NCBI RefSeq assembly: GCF_002807685.1
Contig: NZ_PEAX01000002.1
Span: 62,001-126,000 of the forward strand
Length of the DNA stretch: 64,000 bases
Direction of reading: 5' to 3'
Source of the DNA: Neoalteromonas flava
GTDB lineage: Bacteria > Pseudomonadota > Gammaproteobacteria > Enterobacterales > Alteromonadaceae
Below, piece after piece: positions 50,075-60,490 of the stretch. The notes under the pieces were generated by a model. The model saw only the letters and a program-made list of their open reading frames with translations, was not told where the DNA came from and ran no database searches. Numbering within the stretch: the first letter of the stretch is position 1; each line of letters starts with the position of its first letter. A program made the translations under genes and the position numbers.

Positions 50075-50692
50075 TTAGCTTTCTGACGCAATGGCAAGGT
50101 TATCCAGCTTCATTTTTACCATCCGGTTTTCCGGTGCAGCGTCTACTGCATTGCTATAAGCTAAACGCGCTTGCACAAAGTCTTGCATTTGCACGTAGGC
50201 ATCACCCTTTAGCTCTTCAACTTGTGCGTTAAACGCAGCATTTTTAACCTCACCGGCTTGCTGCAATGCACCTTGCGCATCATCTTGAGCCAACAACACA
50301 CGCGCTAAACGCAAGTGAGCAACATCACGAACTGCCGCATCCTGAGCATTTGTCGCCGTTTGTAAATATTCATTGGCTTTAGCTAGGTCATTATCTTGAA
50401 CCGCTTTAGCCGCCATTACTAAGGCTGTAATCGCCGCATAACCAGAATCATTGTATTCATTAAGAAATGCTTCAGCCTCAGCATTACCATTTTCAGCTTG
50501 CAAGTTTTGTACAACATTCTGGTATGCCACCGAGGCTTGTTCTTTAGCTGCGATTTGACTGTCAGAATAATAACGCCAGCCCCACAAGCCACCGAGACCG
50601 AGCACTGCGCCAATCACGATTGCCATACCGTTTTCTTTCCAGAATCGCTTGATTGCTTCTACTTGTTGTTCTTCAGTTGCGAACTGTTCCAC
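50075..50692 (-). CDS. yfgM: YfgM, inner-membrane TPR ancillary translocon protein
   Basis: A 205-residue single-pass protein: a short cytoplasmic N-terminus with EEQQVEAIKRFWKENG, one membrane helix (MAIVIGAVLGLGGLWGW), and a periplasmic TPR_21-like domain with helices such as YNDSGYAAITALVMAAKAVQD. In E. coli YfgM associates with the SecYEG translocon and PpiD. It lies between hisS and bamB as in most gammaproteobacteria. PpiD is encoded at 12079-13968. Confidence 0.92.
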   Translation of the reverse strand: MEQFATEEQQVEAIKRFWKENGMAIVIGAVLGLGGLWGWRYYSDSQIAAKEQASVAYQNVVQNLQAENGNAEAEAFLNEYNDSGYAAITALVMAAKAVQDNDLAKANEYLQTATNAQDAAVRDVAHLRLARVLLAQDDAQGALQQAGEVKNAAFNAQVEELKGDAYVQMQDFVQARLAYSNAVDAAPENRMVKMKLDNLAIASES

Positions 50693-50747
50693 TACATTTC
50701 CCTCATTACTTGCCGGACTTCATCCGGTTCACAAAATAAACTAAAAA

Positions 50748-52028
50748 TTAATTTTCCAATAACTGCTGAACACGTGACGGAAGCACGGCCAGCTCAATCG
50801 TTTGCTGCGCGTCGTCTGTACGCAACGGTTTGAAACCAACAGTTTGCGTTTGCTTTTCCGTGTCGCCTATCACCAAGGCAACGGCAGCGCCGGTTTTATC
50901 CGCACGCTTAAATTGCTTTTTCATATTGCCACCACCGCAATGCAGCTGCACATTGGTATTGGGCAAACTCTCACGCAAAGACTCTGCCACTTGCATCGCA
51001 TAGACAAATTCATCTTCTGACATCGGCATCACGTAGACGTCAGCTTGAGCAGTATTCACTTTGGCAACTTGTAACGTTTCGATTAATAACACTAAACGCT
51101 CCAGTCCCATGGCAAATCCAACGGCCGGGGTTGCGCGTCCACCAAGCTGTTCCACTAAACCATCATAGCGTCCACCTGCAAGCACAGTCCCCTGAGCTCC
51201 CAGTGCATCTGTAACCCATTCAAATACCGTTTGATTGTAATAATCTAAACCACGCACCAAGCGCGGATTAACCTCAAATGAGATGCCTAAATCGGTTAAT
51301 CGTTCACACAGTTTTGAAAAATGTTGTGCTGATGCATCATCCAAATAATCCAACAAGCGCGGTGCGTCTTGCACGATGGCTTGGACCTCAGGGTTTTTGC
51401 TGTCTAGTACGCGCAACGGATTGGTTGTTAAACGCCGCTTGCTATCTTCGTCAAGCGCTGATTCGTGCTGACGCAAGAAAGCCACTAGTGCATCACGGTA
51501 ATGAGCCCTAGCTTCTGGTGAACCCAATGAATTTATTTGTAATGACACAGAGTCCTGAATTCCAAACTCGCGCCACAAACGCGCACTCATCGCAATCACT
51601 TCGATATCGATATCTGGGCCAGAGAGGCCAAACGTTTCAACGCCGAACTGATGAAACTGACGATAACGCCCTTTCTGAGGACGTTCATGGCGAAACATCG
51701 GCCCCATGTACCACAGTCGCTGTTGCTGGTTATACAGCAAGCCATGTTGATTCCCTGCTCGAACGCAGCTGGCGGTGCCTTCTGGACGCAAGGTTAAACT
51801 GTCACCATTACGATCTTCAAAGGTATACATCTCTTTTTCAACGATATCAGTAACTTCACCGATAGAGCGTTTGAATAAATCAGTGCTTTCGACAATCGGG
51901 GTACGGATTTCCTGGTACCCATAGCTGGCGACAACGCGACGCAAACGCGCTTCCACCCACTGCCAAAGCTTCAGTTGGTCGGGCAATCCATCATTCATAC
52001 CACGGATGGCTTGGAGTTGTTTAGACAC
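50748..52028 (-). CDS. hisS: Histidyl-tRNA synthetase
   Basis: A class II synthetase of 426 residues. Motif 2 is [21 protein letters not shown]; the His-specific motifs [15 protein letters not shown] and motif 3 [11 protein letters not shown] are present; the C-terminal anticodon-binding domain begins around residue 325. It charges the tRNA-His at 23956-24032. Upstream is a terminator-hairpin carrying a TATAAT box (52058-52096), which probably gives hisS its own promoter. Confidence 0.98.
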   Translation of the reverse strand: MSKQLQAIRGMNDGLPDQLKLWQWVEARLRRVVASYGYQEIRTPIVESTDLFKRSIGEVTDIVEKEMYTFEDRNGDSLTLRPEGTASCVRAGNQHGLLYNQQQRLWYMGPMFRHERPQKGRYRQFHQFGVETFGLSGPDIDIEVIAMSARLWREFGIQDSVSLQINSLGSPEARAHYRDALVAFLRQHESALDEDSKRRLTTNPLRVLDSKNPEVQAIVQDAPRLLDYLDDASAQHFSKLCERLTDLGISFEVNPRLVRGLDYYNQTVFEWVTDALGAQGTVLAGGRYDGLVEQLGGRATPAVGFAMGLERLVLLIETLQVAKVNTAQADVYVMPMSEDEFVYAMQVAESLRESLPNTNVQLHCGGGNMKKQFKRADKTGAAVALVIGDTEKQTQTVGFKPLRTDDAQQTIELAVLPSRVQQLLEN

Positions 52029-52057
52029 GGCTTAACTCAAATCTGACTGGTTAATAA

Positions 52058-52081
52058 AAAGCCCCGTATTATAGGGGCTAT
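52058..52081 (-). terminator. Terminator after ispG, with promoter box in its loop
   Basis: Stem AGCCCC (52060-52065) / GGGGCT (52074-52079); on the minus strand it ends in five T. The loop contains TATAAT. It ends the pilF-rodZ-ispG transcript 40 bp after the ispG stop. Confidence 0.75.
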
Positions 52082-52096
52082 GCAACAAAACAACAA
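52068..52096 (-). promoter_or_regulatory. Possible promoter of hisS overlapping the terminator
   Basis: On the minus strand: -35 TTGTTG, a 17-bp spacer and a consensus -10 TATAAT located inside the terminator loop. The predicted start falls near 52060, giving a leader of about 30 nt before the hisS ATG. Confidence 0.5.
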
Positions 52097-52120
52097 ACCA
52101 CTTATGCGCTTTTATTGCGC

Positions 52121-53254
52121 TTAGGCTGGCCTATCGCTATCAAGGTTTTTTACCGCAATTTTATTGCGTTCATCCAATGCAGCCGCTTTGGCTCGGATAC
52201 GCTGCTCCAATTGCGCCACTAAGTCATCATTGCTGAGACGTTCCTTCTGGCGTTTACCATCCAAATAGAAACCACTCATGTTGCGCGCGCCGGTCAGGCC
52301 TAAATCTGAAACTTCAGCTTCTCCCGGGCCATTAACCACACAACCAATAATCGATACGTCCATGGGCGTCAGGATGTCATCTAAGCGTTCTTCAAGCGCA
52401 TTGACGGTCCCGATTACATCAAACTCTTGCCTCGAACAACTTGGGCACGCAATAAAGTTAATCCCGCGTGAACGAATACGCAGCGATTTTAGGATATCAA
52501 AGCCTACCTTGATTTCTTCCACTGGATCAGCTGCCAGTGAAATCCGAATCGTATCGCCTATCCCTTCGGCTAATAACATGCCTAGTCCCACAGCGCTTTT
52601 CACCGCGCCAGAACGGAAACCACCTGCTTCTGTTATCCCAAGGTGCAATGGATTATTAATTTGCTTGGCCAACAACCGATAAGCCCCGACCGCTAAAAAC
52701 ACATCAGAAGCTTTAACGCTCACTTTAAACTGATCGAAATTGAGTTGATCGAGGATGTCCACATGTCGCATAGCCGACTCAACTAATGCTTCTGGGGTTG
52801 GCTCGCCGTACTTTTCCTGCAAGTCTTTTTCGAGTGAACCACCATTCACACCGATGCGAATGGGAATGTTCTTGTCTGCGGCGCAATCCACTACTGCACG
52901 AACACGGTCCATTTTACCAATATTCCCCGGATTAATGCGCAAACAATCAGCCCCATACTCAGCCACTTTGAGCGCAATCCGGTAATCAAAATGAATATCC
53001 GCCACTAACGGAACAGAGACTTGCTGTTTAATTTGTTTGAACGCTTCTGCCGCGTCCATGGTTGGCACTGAAACGCGCACAATCTCACCACCCACCGCCT
53101 GTATGCGTTTGATCTGCGCTACAGTTGCTGCAACATCTGTGGTTGGAGTGTTGGTCATGGACTGCACGGCAATGGGTGCACCATCACCAATGGGTACATT
53201 GCCGACATAAATTCGTGACGACTGACGTCGAATTATTGGAGACTCAGCAAACAT
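52121..53254 (-). CDS. ispG: 4-hydroxy-3-methylbut-2-en-1-yl diphosphate synthase (IspG/GcpE)
   Basis: Converts MEcPP to HMBPP with a [4Fe-4S] cluster in the MEP pathway; its product feeds IspH (1765-2709). Start at the ATG ending at 53254, behind AGGAAA (377 aa); the upstream frame would overlap rodZ. TIM-barrel N-terminal part begins [23 protein letters not shown]-type sequence; the cluster cysteines are in [10 protein letters not shown] and GCVVNGPGE. Seven bases after rodZ. Confidence 0.97.
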   Translation of the reverse strand: MFAESPIIRRQSSRIYVGNVPIGDGAPIAVQSMTNTPTTDVAATVAQIKRIQAVGGEIVRVSVPTMDAAEAFKQIKQQVSVPLVADIHFDYRIALKVAEYGADCLRINPGNIGKMDRVRAVVDCAADKNIPIRIGVNGGSLEKDLQEKYGEPTPEALVESAMRHVDILDQLNFDQFKVSVKASDVFLAVGAYRLLAKQINNPLHLGITEAGGFRSGAVKSAVGLGMLLAEGIGDTIRISLAADPVEEIKVGFDILKSLRIRSRGINFIACPSCSRQEFDVIGTVNALEERLDDILTPMDVSIIGCVVNGPGEAEVSDLGLTGARNMSGFYLDGKRQKERLSNDDLVAQLEQRIRAKAAALDERNKIAVKNLDSDRPA

Positions 53255-53261
53255 GGATTTC

Positions 53262-54272
53262 CTACTGTCGCGGTAAACTAAATCGGGCACTTCGACCGGC
53301 GGGTATATCACTCATATCAACAGGTTCTCCCGCATAGGATATTGCCACATTCTGTGGTGCACCAAGGGTAACTTCAAAAGGTGGTACACCGCTAATTGGC
53401 ATCACCCGACCACGGACTTTGGTTCCGTAGGCAATGGCTTCACCCGTTGCGTCAGTGATATTAACCCAACAGTCATCATTAAAGGTAAAAACCAGCTCAA
53501 CCTGCTCGCCCTCTGCGGACGTTTCCTCCAGCGCACTCTGGGTATCTGGCGAAGTATTGCTCGCAACCACATTTTCTGCAGTTGCGACTGGATTGTTGCC
53601 AAGTGAATCTGCTGCTGTATCAGGTTCCGCCCCGTCAAAAACGCCTTCACCCGCAGTGACGGGTGCCACATCATCAAGTGATGATTCTGCTGGTGTTGAA
53701 TCATCGAACGACGACTCTGTAAGTGTTGACTCTGGCTCTGTTTGACTTTGCAGCAATTGCTCTGCACTTTTTTCCACATCGCTTTGCTCGCTAGAGTCAA
53801 CTCCTGCTTGACTAACAAAGCGCGCACTCGGATCGTCGTTTAGCTCCATCGCTGTAGTTTCAGCCTGCTGATACCACCATAGAATAAACAGCGCAATAAC
53901 GACAATCAAAATGAAGTACGTCAACATCATCCAGCGACTGTCATTCGCTTCTTTAGAAACCCGCTTAGAGAAACTTTGCAGCTTATGAGGGGTCTTTTGT
54001 ACATTCGCATCTTGGCTTAACTCAGCCAGTAATGGCTCCGGATCAAGTCCAACGTTCTTCGCGTACAGACGAACATATCCCTTAATAAAAGTCGGAGACG
54101 TGCCTTGGCTGGTGTCATCAGCCTCTAATTGCTCAATTACACTGAGCTTTAAGAATAACTTGTCCGCCAGCGCCTGCTGCGAAAGACCTTGAGCCTCGCG
54201 GGCAGCCTTTAGTTGTTGCCCAACGCTCGGCCCTGACTGCTGCTCTTCTTGTTCCGCTTGGTTTTCTGTCAT
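53262..54272 (-). CDS. rodZ: Cell-shape protein RodZ
   Basis: A single-pass protein that links the MreB cytoskeleton to the elongasome. N-terminal helix-turn-helix (residues about 17-85, [19 protein letters not shown]), a basic juxtamembrane stretch, one membrane helix at 114-134, a long acidic Ser/Thr-rich periplasmic linker (about 140-250), and a C-terminal DUF4115 beta domain ([19 protein letters not shown]). 336 residues matches the family. It lies 10 bp after pilF in the conserved pilF-rodZ-ispG order. Confidence 0.93.
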   Translation of the reverse strand: MTENQAEQEEQQSGPSVGQQLKAAREAQGLSQQALADKLFLKLSVIEQLEADDTSQGTSPTFIKGYVRLYAKNVGLDPEPLLAELSQDANVQKTPHKLQSFSKRVSKEANDSRWMMLTYFILIVVIALFILWWYQQAETTAMELNDDPSARFVSQAGVDSSEQSDVEKSAEQLLQSQTEPESTLTESSFDDSTPAESSLDDVAPVTAGEGVFDGAEPDTAADSLGNNPVATAENVVASNTSPDTQSALEETSAEGEQVELVFTFNDDCWVNITDATGEAIAYGTKVRGRVMPISGVPPFEVTLGAPQNVAISYAGEPVDMSDIPAGRSARFSLPRQ

Positions 54273-54282
54273 AGAAATCGGT

Positions 54283-55608
54283 TTACTCGTTCGATAATGT
54301 TGCTGGGTCTACTACCCAAAGTGTCATGCCTCTTTGAATTGACCCGTTCTCGGGTAACTGGTTCCATTCAATTAGGCTGCTCATTTTAACGTTGTAACGC
54401 AGAGAGATTCGATACAAATTTTCGCCAGCGCTCACCACGTGTTGAGTGCTCGATTCGTCTGCGGCAGATTCGCTTGCGTTAGTTGTGCTTTGCGTGGATG
54501 CCTGCTCTTCCAATTCTTTAGTTACTGATTGCTCACTATCTACTAGCGGATTAGCCTCTGTTAAAGGTTCTGTTGATATGGTGGTCACATCTGCCGTTTC
54601 ATTGACAGCAGTGTCAGTAGTACCCGCCGCACCTGCTTCATCGTTTTCACTTGCAGATTCATCTGCTTTAACTGCTGAAATCTCGTTATGCTCTGAAGCT
54701 TCACTCGCCTCAACTATGTTACTTGTCTCTTCGTCAGCAACCGGAAGCGTAGGTTCATTCGTAATCGGACTTTCTGACTCTACTGGAGGCGCTGGCTTGC
54801 TTTCGACTGTGGGTTGCGCTGCCACTTTATTTGTAACTTGTGGTTTAGTTAAGTTAGCTAAGTAACGTTGGGTTAACGGGTGTCGCGGATACATCCGCAT
54901 CAGCATCTCACCATACCCTTTGGCATCATCCTGTTGGTCTAATCCTTGGGCTATTTGTACTTGCATCCATAACGTTTCGGCAGAGACCCGTGCTACCCGC
55001 TGATAACGTGCTAGCGTCTGTTTCGCTAACGCATATTGCTCTTGATCAATTTGCAATTCCGCGAGTAAAAACAAACTTTTGGCACGTGTCGGCTGATGTT
55101 TAAGTGCTGTTTGCAGATACTCAATAGCTTCATTTGGTCGCTCTTGGCTCAAGCTACATAGCGCGATGTTCTCATAAGTTTCTGCTGAGTTAGCGTACGT
55201 CTGGCTATTAACCGCTTGCATAAAAAACTTTTTCGCCTGATCGTAGCGCCCTTGCTGACAAAGGAATGCGCCGTAACTATTGGCGATGTCTGGATTTCTG
55301 GGGTCTAAATCAAGGGCATTTTGGTAGGATTGTTCAGCACGCTTCACTTCTTCAACGAGCTGATAGTAATAGGCCAAACTGTAGTGCGCATCTGCCAGCC
55401 GTGGCGCAAACTCCAACGCTTTATCTAAATTGAGTTTCGCCTGAGTATAATTGCCGTTTTTTAAATACGTTAGGCCAAGAGAAATTCGGGTCTTTGCGGC
55501 TTCAACCTGATCAAAATCATTACTTCTTTCGAAGCCTTCTGGCAATGGCTCACTAACACATCCAGCTAAAGTCAGTAAAAGCAGAAAACCTAATATTCGT
55601 CCAAACAT
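54283..55608 (-). CDS. pilF: PilF/PilW-type pilotin with added LysM domain (441 aa)
   Basis: An outer-membrane lipoprotein that pilots secretin assembly of type IV pili. Lipobox TLAGC (Cys17). Residues about 40-245 are TPR repeats (GLTYLKNGNYTQAKLNLDKAL, DAHYSLAYYYQLVEE, NSYGAFLCQQGRYDQAKKFF). This is the normal end of the family at roughly 250 residues; here an acidic, Ser/Thr-rich linker of about 130 residues and a C-terminal LysM domain follow (HVVSAGENLYRISLRYNVK ... WNQLPENGSIQRGM). LysM binds peptidoglycan, so the protein may anchor to the cell wall. It is upstream of rodZ. Confidence 0.88.
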   Translation of the reverse strand: MFGRILGFLLLLTLAGCVSEPLPEGFERSNDFDQVEAAKTRISLGLTYLKNGNYTQAKLNLDKALEFAPRLADAHYSLAYYYQLVEEVKRAEQSYQNALDLDPRNPDIANSYGAFLCQQGRYDQAKKFFMQAVNSQTYANSAETYENIALCSLSQERPNEAIEYLQTALKHQPTRAKSLFLLAELQIDQEQYALAKQTLARYQRVARVSAETLWMQVQIAQGLDQQDDAKGYGEMLMRMYPRHPLTQRYLANLTKPQVTNKVAAQPTVESKPAPPVESESPITNEPTLPVADEETSNIVEASEASEHNEISAVKADESASENDEAGAAGTTDTAVNETADVTTISTEPLTEANPLVDSEQSVTKELEEQASTQSTTNASESAADESSTQHVVSAGENLYRISLRYNVKMSSLIEWNQLPENGSIQRGMTLWVVDPATLSNE

Positions 55609-55704
55609 TCAAATGCTCATTCAGGTCGTTAGAGTTATCTACGCAAATCTATCAGAATAGCGGCTAATAACAATGGTTTATCGGGTTAAAATCGGTGAAT
55701 ACGG

Positions 55705-56883
55705 CTATTCAGAGACTTTTACTGCGATAGGTTGACCTTTCTGCTGCTTTTTCATCAGTCGTTTGGTTCTGTCAACCACATCACCAACGAGCTGTCCACA
55801 CGCTGCATCAATATCATCACCGCGCGTCTTTCTGACCACCACCGTAAACCCATAACTCATGAGTACCTTGGCAAAGCGATCAATACGCGAATTACTCGAA
55901 CAGGTATAGGGGGAACCTGGGTACGGATTGAATGGGATCAAATTGATCTTACTAGGCGTATCTTTCAATACTTTTGCTAATTGATGAGCTTGGTCAGTGC
56001 TGTCATTGATTTGATTTAGCATGACATACTCAACTGTCACTCGACCTTGGTTCGCTTTAGACTTGGCTAAATAACGGCGTACTCCGGCTAAAAATGCATC
56101 AATATTGTACTTTTTGTTGATTGGCACAATTTCATTACGCAGTTCATCGGTAGGCGCATGCAGTGAAATGGCCAAAGCCACATCAATCTGGTCGCCCAAC
56201 ATATCGAGCGCAGGTACGACACCTGAGGTAGATAAAGTGACACGACGCTTAGATAAGCCAAAACCAAAATCATCTAACATAATATCCATCGCTGGCACGA
56301 CGTTTTTGAGATTGAGTAATGGCTCTCCCATTCCCATCATAACCACGTTAGTGATTGGACGTTTACTGCTATCGTTAGACAAGCCTAACGTGGTAGCCAC
56401 TCGCCAAACCTGACCGATAATCTCGGCAACCGATAAATTTCGATTAAAACCCTGTTGCGCGGTTGAACAAAAGGTACATTCAAGGGCACAGCCCACTTGA
56501 GACGATACGCACAAAGTGGCGCGGTCAGTTTCTGGGATCCATACTGTTTCTACTTCTTGACCGCCGTCAAGACGCAAGGCGAACTTGATGGTTCCGTCAG
56601 TAGCATTTTGCTGATAAGCAATTTCCGGTGCACGGATCTCACATTGCGCGGATAATTTTGCGCGCAATGATTTGTTCAAGTTGGTCATCTTGTCAAAGTC
56701 ATGCTCGCCGTGCTGATAAATCCACTTCATCAGCTGATCGGCACGAAATGGTTTTTCACCAATGGTGGCAAAAAATTCACGCAGTCCAGCTCGATTAAGG
56801 TTCAGCAAATTAACGCGCTTCTGCTCTGGCTGTGCCATTTGAACAGAATCTGATTGAGTTTCGACGTTTGCACTAGTTGACAT
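55705..56883 (-). CDS. rlmN: Dual-specificity 23S rRNA / tRNA adenine-C2 methyltransferase
   Basis: A radical-SAM enzyme that makes m2A2503 in 23S rRNA and m2A37 in tRNA. 392 residues. The [4Fe-4S] cysteines are Cys132, Cys136 and Cys139 (GCALECTFC), and the methyl-carrying Cys is in the C-terminal DIDAACGQL. Cys125 matches the E. coli Cys118 position. It follows ndk after a terminator and precedes pilF by about 100 bp. Confidence 0.97.
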   Translation of the reverse strand: MSTSANVETQSDSVQMAQPEQKRVNLLNLNRAGLREFFATIGEKPFRADQLMKWIYQHGEHDFDKMTNLNKSLRAKLSAQCEIRAPEIAYQQNATDGTIKFALRLDGGQEVETVWIPETDRATLCVSSQVGCALECTFCSTAQQGFNRNLSVAEIIGQVWRVATTLGLSNDSSKRPITNVVMMGMGEPLLNLKNVVPAMDIMLDDFGFGLSKRRVTLSTSGVVPALDMLGDQIDVALAISLHAPTDELRNEIVPINKKYNIDAFLAGVRRYLAKSKANQGRVTVEYVMLNQINDSTDQAHQLAKVLKDTPSKINLIPFNPYPGSPYTCSSNSRIDRFAKVLMSYGFTVVVRKTRGDDIDAACGQLVGDVVDRTKRLMKKQQKGQPIAVKVSE

Positions 56884-56905
56884 TTTTAGGCCTCATTGAA
56901 TACGC

Positions 56906-56932
56906 AAAAAGGGAGCGATAAGCTCCCTTTAT
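56906..56932 (-). terminator. Terminator after ndk
   Basis: Stem AAAGGGAGC (56908-56916) / GCTCCCTTT (56922-56930), GATAA loop, with T run on the minus strand; it lies 16 bp after the ndk stop. Confidence 0.8.
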
Positions 56933-56948
56933 CGATTCTAGCTAGTAA

Positions 56949-57380
56949 TTAGCGAGTGCGAGGGCAGATTTCTTCTTCAGAGAAGAAATAAGCAATTTCA
57001 CGAGCTGCTGATTCTGGCGCATCTGAACCGTGTACCGCATTTTCATCGATTGATTCAGCATAATCGGCGCGCAGAGTGCCCGCAGTCGCTTCTGCTGGAT
57101 TAGTTGCACCCATGATTTCGCGATTACGTACAACCGCATTTTCGCCTTCAAGCACTTGCACCATTACCGGACCAGATGTCATGAAGTTAACCAATGCAGT
57201 GAAGAAAGGACGCTCTTTATGCTCAGCATAGAAACCTTCAGCCTGCTCTTTGCTCATGTGCAACATTTTAGAAGCAACAATGCGTAGACCAGCAGTTTCG
57301 AAACGGTTATAGATTGCACCGATCACATTTTTAGCTACTGCGTCAGGCTTGATGATTGAAAAAGTACGTTCTAGAGCCAT
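56949..57380 (-). CDS. ndk: Nucleoside diphosphate kinase
   Basis: Transfers the gamma-phosphate between NTPs and NDPs through a phospho-His intermediate. The ATG ending at 57380 gives 143 residues ([18 protein letters not shown]), the standard length; the longer frame lacks a ribosome site. The catalytic His117 is in [23 protein letters not shown] is a family motif. It has its own promoter and terminator. In related genomes ndk lies after the isc operon; here iscS is the direct upstream neighbour. Confidence 0.97.
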   Translation of the reverse strand: MALERTFSIIKPDAVAKNVIGAIYNRFETAGLRIVASKMLHMSKEQAEGFYAEHKERPFFTALVNFMTSGPVMVQVLEGENAVVRNREIMGATNPAEATAGTLRADYAESIDENAVHGSDAPESAAREIAYFFSEEEICPRTR

Positions 57381-57423
57381 GCTCCATCTCCGAAAAAATA
57401 GGTTAATAAAATTTTGGTGGCGG

Positions 57424-57452
57424 ATTATATGCAATTACGCCGCAAATGCCTA
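57424..57452 (-). promoter_or_regulatory. Promoter of ndk
   Basis: On the minus strand: -35 TAGGCA, 17-bp spacer, consensus -10 TATAAT, ending 44 bp before the ndk ATG. Confidence 0.6.
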
Positions 57453-57473
57453 GTGTTGCCGTACAACTATTCA

Positions 57474-58652
57474 TCAAGAGTTATGTATTGATGCCCGTTC
57501 ACGCAGTTTGGGAACGACATTTTGGATGCAGTGCACGGCATAATCAATTTCAGCTTCAGTAGTAAAGCGCCCGATACTAAAGCGAATTGAACTCAAAGCG
57601 TCTGCATCGCTGAGCCCCAAAGCCTTGAGTACATATGAGGGTGCCACTGTTGCACTGTTACACGCAGAACCGGAAGATACCGCCAATTCACCCAGCGCCA
57701 TTAGCAATGACTCGCCATCAATGTCGGGAAAACACACATTGAGATACCCGGCGCAGCGCTTGTCCCTATCACCGTTAAGTCGCATCATTGGAATTGTTGC
57801 TATGCCTTCCCAAAAACGCTGGGCTAGCGCAGCAATACGCTTTTGTTCTGCCGCCATCTCTTGGCCGGCCAGTTCAAACGCGGTGCCCATTCCCACAATC
57901 TGGTGCGTCGCCAACGTGCCCGAACGCATGCCTCGCTCGTGCCCACCACCATGGATCAGTGCTGCTACGCGCACTTTCGGCTTGCGACGCACAAACAATG
58001 CTCCAACGCCTTTTGGACCATAACTTTTATGCGCAGAAAATGACATTAAGTCGACAGCTAGGCTTTGCAAATCAATCGTTACTTTACCGGTGCTCTGGGC
58101 CGCGTCCACATGGAAGAGAATGCCTTTTTTACGGCAAATTTCACCAATCGACGCAATATCTTGGATAACACCAATCTCGTTGTTGATATGCATGACTGAA
58201 ACCAGCACCGTATCGTCTCGCAGGGCTGCGGTGAGTTGTGCTAGGTCCAATACCCCATTGGGTAGCGGTTGCAAATAGGTAACCTCATAGCCTTCCTGCT
58301 CAAGCTGTTCACAGGTATCCAACACCGCTTTGTGCTCAGTGGCGAGAGTGACAATATGTTTGCCTTTCTCCGAATTGGCATAAACTGCCCCTTTAATCGC
58401 TAGGTTGTCAGACTCTGTCGCTCCGCTAGTAAAGATAATCTCTCTGGGATCGGCATTGACTAAATCAGCGATTTGTCCACGCGCAATGTCGACTAATTCT
58501 TCAGCTTGCCAACCGAACTTATGTGAGCGTGAAGCGGGGTTGCCAAACGCGCCATCAAGGGTCAAACACTGCATCATTTTTTCCGCCACCCGCGGGTCAA
58601 CCGGCGTGGTCGCAGCGTAATCGAGATATATCGGAGTCTTAACAGAGTTCAT
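57474..58652 (-). CDS. iscS: Cysteine desulfurase IscS-type, orphan and with short C-terminus
   Basis: A PLP enzyme that takes sulfur from cysteine for Fe-S clusters and tRNA thiolation. All catalytic residues are present: PLP Lys209 ([10 protein letters not shown]), His107, and the persulfide Cys331 (SSGSACNSA). The numbers run three above E. coli IscS. The C-terminus ends [12 protein letters not shown] and then tandem stops TGATGA, so the last roughly 20 residues of E. coli IscS, which include WEMYKQGVDL and help bind IscU, are missing. No iscR, iscU, iscA, hscB, hscA or fdx adjoins it; cysE lies 26 bp upstream and ndk downstream. Confidence 0.93.
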   Translation of the reverse strand: MNSVKTPIYLDYAATTPVDPRVAEKMMQCLTLDGAFGNPASRSHKFGWQAEELVDIARGQIADLVNADPREIIFTSGATESDNLAIKGAVYANSEKGKHIVTLATEHKAVLDTCEQLEQEGYEVTYLQPLPNGVLDLAQLTAALRDDTVLVSVMHINNEIGVIQDIASIGEICRKKGILFHVDAAQSTGKVTIDLQSLAVDLMSFSAHKSYGPKGVGALFVRRKPKVRVAALIHGGGHERGMRSGTLATHQIVGMGTAFELAGQEMAAEQKRIAALAQRFWEGIATIPMMRLNGDRDKRCAGYLNVCFPDIDGESLLMALGELAVSSGSACNSATVAPSYVLKALGLSDADALSSIRFSIGRFTTEAEIDYAVHCIQNVVPKLRERASIHNS

Positions 58653-58678
58653 TTCAATCTCATATGCAAAGCAGCCGC

Positions 58679-59509
58679 TTAAATTTGCGGATCGAAGGCT
58701 TCTTTTGCCTGTTCTTTCGTCAAGTTCACGGTGGGTTTTAAGCCGGTCTCAGCAAAGTCATCCACTGTTAACGAATGCAACGACTTAGTACACACGTTGC
58801 CCCCCATCGCTTGGATGGCGGCACACATTTCTTCTACCTTGGCATCCATTAAATGGACATGCTCTAACATTACGCCCATCGCGTTGGCCACAGGATCGGG
58901 ATTGTCCGCAGCCACAGCGTAGGCGTCGAAGCCATATTTTTGTGCGATTTTACTGCGTCTCTCATTATCCACTGGATTGGCTGTTGTCGTCTCTGCTTTG
59001 GCAGCGATAATTCGCCCAGGGATCCCAACAGCAGTAGCCCCTGCGGGAACATCGCGAACTACAACTGAGTTTGAACCAACCTTGCCACCTTCTTCAATGG
59101 TGATTGGGCCTAACACCTTTGCTCCGGCTCCTACAACCACGTTATTCTTTAAGGTCGGGTGGCGTTTACCGCTTTTCCACGTCGTACCGCCCAGAGTTAC
59201 CCCATGGTAAAGAGTGACGTCATCGCCAATCTCAGCCGTTTCACCAATGACCACACCCATGCCGTGATCAATGAAAAAACGACGCCCTAAGGTAGCACCG
59301 GGATGAATTTCAATGCCCGTGAGCCAACGTGAAAACGTCGATATCGTGCGTGCCAACCATTTCCAGTTGCGCCGCCACAACTTGTGACTCAAGCGATGGA
59401 TCCAAATGGCGTGTAATCCAGGGTAATTAGTTAATATCTCAAAGGTATTGCGCGCCGCCGGATCTCGATGAAAGACGCTAGCGATATCTTCTTTGATACG
59501 CTCAAACAT
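58679..59509 (-). CDS. cysE: Serine O-acetyltransferase
   Basis: First step of cysteine synthesis: acetyl-CoA plus serine to O-acetylserine. 276 residues. The N-terminal helical domain is followed by left-handed beta-helix hexapeptide repeats ([23 protein letters not shown]-type segment, [11 protein letters not shown] with the catalytic His, [13 protein letters not shown]). The C-terminal tail continues about 90 residues past the hexapeptides. It lies 12 bp after trmJ, as in other gammaproteobacteria, and directly precedes iscS. Confidence 0.95.
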   Translation of the reverse strand: MFERIKEDIASVFHRDPAARNTFEILTNYPGLHAIWIHRLSHKLWRRNWKWLARTISTFSRWLTGIEIHPGATLGRRFFIDHGMGVVIGETAEIGDDVTLYHGVTLGGTTWKSGKRHPTLKNNVVVGAGAKVLGPITIEEGGKVGSNSVVVRDVPAGATAVGIPGRIIAAKAETTTANPVDNERRSKIAQKYGFDAYAVAADNPDPVANAMGVMLEHVHLMDAKVEEMCAAIQAMGGNVCTKSLHSLTVDDFAETGLKPTVNLTKEQAKEAFDPQI

Positions 59510-59521
59510 ACGGCTAAAACC

Positions 59522-60277
59522 TTAACTATTATCAGCAGGCGGCTGGTCTGCCGCTGTCGTTGAAACTGTGGTGGATTTATCGATTGACGACAAGATACCA
59601 CGCAAAATGTTTAACTCCAGAGACTCTGGACGCGCGCGATTGAACAATCGACGTAACTTAGTCATTACCATACCCGGATGGTTTTTAACGATAAAACCGG
59701 TTTTAGTGAGTGACTGCTCTAAATGTGTATAAAATCGTTCCAAATCTTCTGCAAGCGGATACTCTTCTTCTACGCTAGGGTGTGAGTCTTGCTCTAAGAA
59801 GGCCATGCGCACTTCGTAACACAAGGTCTGCACCGCTGCGGCCAAATTTAATGAGCTGTATTCTGGATTTGCCGGGATACACACATGAAAGTGACATTGC
59901 TGCAGCTCTTCATTAGTTAAGCCATTGTTTTCACGGCCAAACACTAACGCCACAGGATATTTCTGTGCTTCAGCGACCAGTTTTACCCCACAACCGCGCG
60001 GCTCTAACATCGGCCAGGAGTGCGTGCGCGAGCGTGCTGAAGTCCCAACCACCAATCCACAATCTGCGACAGCCTCTTCGAGCGTACTGACGGATTTTGC
60101 TGCAGCTAATACATCACCCGCACCCGCCGCCAAAGCTGACGACTTTCCGTCTGGGGGCGAGACTGGGTCAACCAATACCAATTGACTTAACCCCATAGTT
60201 TTCATCGCCCGCGCAGCCGAGCCAATGTTGCCTGTGTGTGAGGTGTTGACCAAAACGATACGAATGTTGTCTAGCAT
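59522..60277 (-). CDS. trmJ: tRNA (Cm32/Um32) 2'-O-methyltransferase TrmJ
   Basis: A SPOUT methyltransferase of 251 residues with a trefoil-knot SAM site. Family motifs: [22 protein letters not shown] near the start, [12 protein letters not shown] in the middle, [17 protein letters not shown] near the knot. A C-terminal helical extension ends in a Thr-rich tail. Divergent from suhB, with which it shares a 213-bp regulatory region; it is followed by cysE. Confidence 0.94.
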   Translation of the reverse strand: MLDNIRIVLVNTSHTGNIGSAARAMKTMGLSQLVLVDPVSPPDGKSSALAAGAGDVLAAAKSVSTLEEAVADCGLVVGTSARSRTHSWPMLEPRGCGVKLVAEAQKYPVALVFGRENNGLTNEELQQCHFHVCIPANPEYSSLNLAAAVQTLCYEVRMAFLEQDSHPSVEEEYPLAEDLERFYTHLEQSLTKTGFIVKNHPGMVMTKLRRLFNRARPESLELNILRGILSSIDKSTTVSTTAADQPPADNS

Positions 60278-60394
60278 AAAACCTTATTGATACGTCACGT
60301 ATTCCAGTAATAATGGCCGGAGTTTAGCACATTCGTATGTGACTGGCAGTGCCAAAACGATTTAACTCAGAACCGGAGTTTATGGATTAAATGA

Positions 60395-60422
60395 TTGCAA
60401 AAAAGCGCGGTTCTGATAGTAT
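60395..60422 (+). promoter_or_regulatory. Promoter of suhB
   Basis: -35 TTGCAA, a 16-bp spacer and -10 TAGTAT. It ends about 68 bp before the suhB ATG. Confidence 0.45.
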
Positions 60423-60490
60423 CCGCTCGTTTTTTGGTCGCGCTATCTGGCGGACCGTTTTCTGTTCTTTGACAACTGATGGTGACTACA

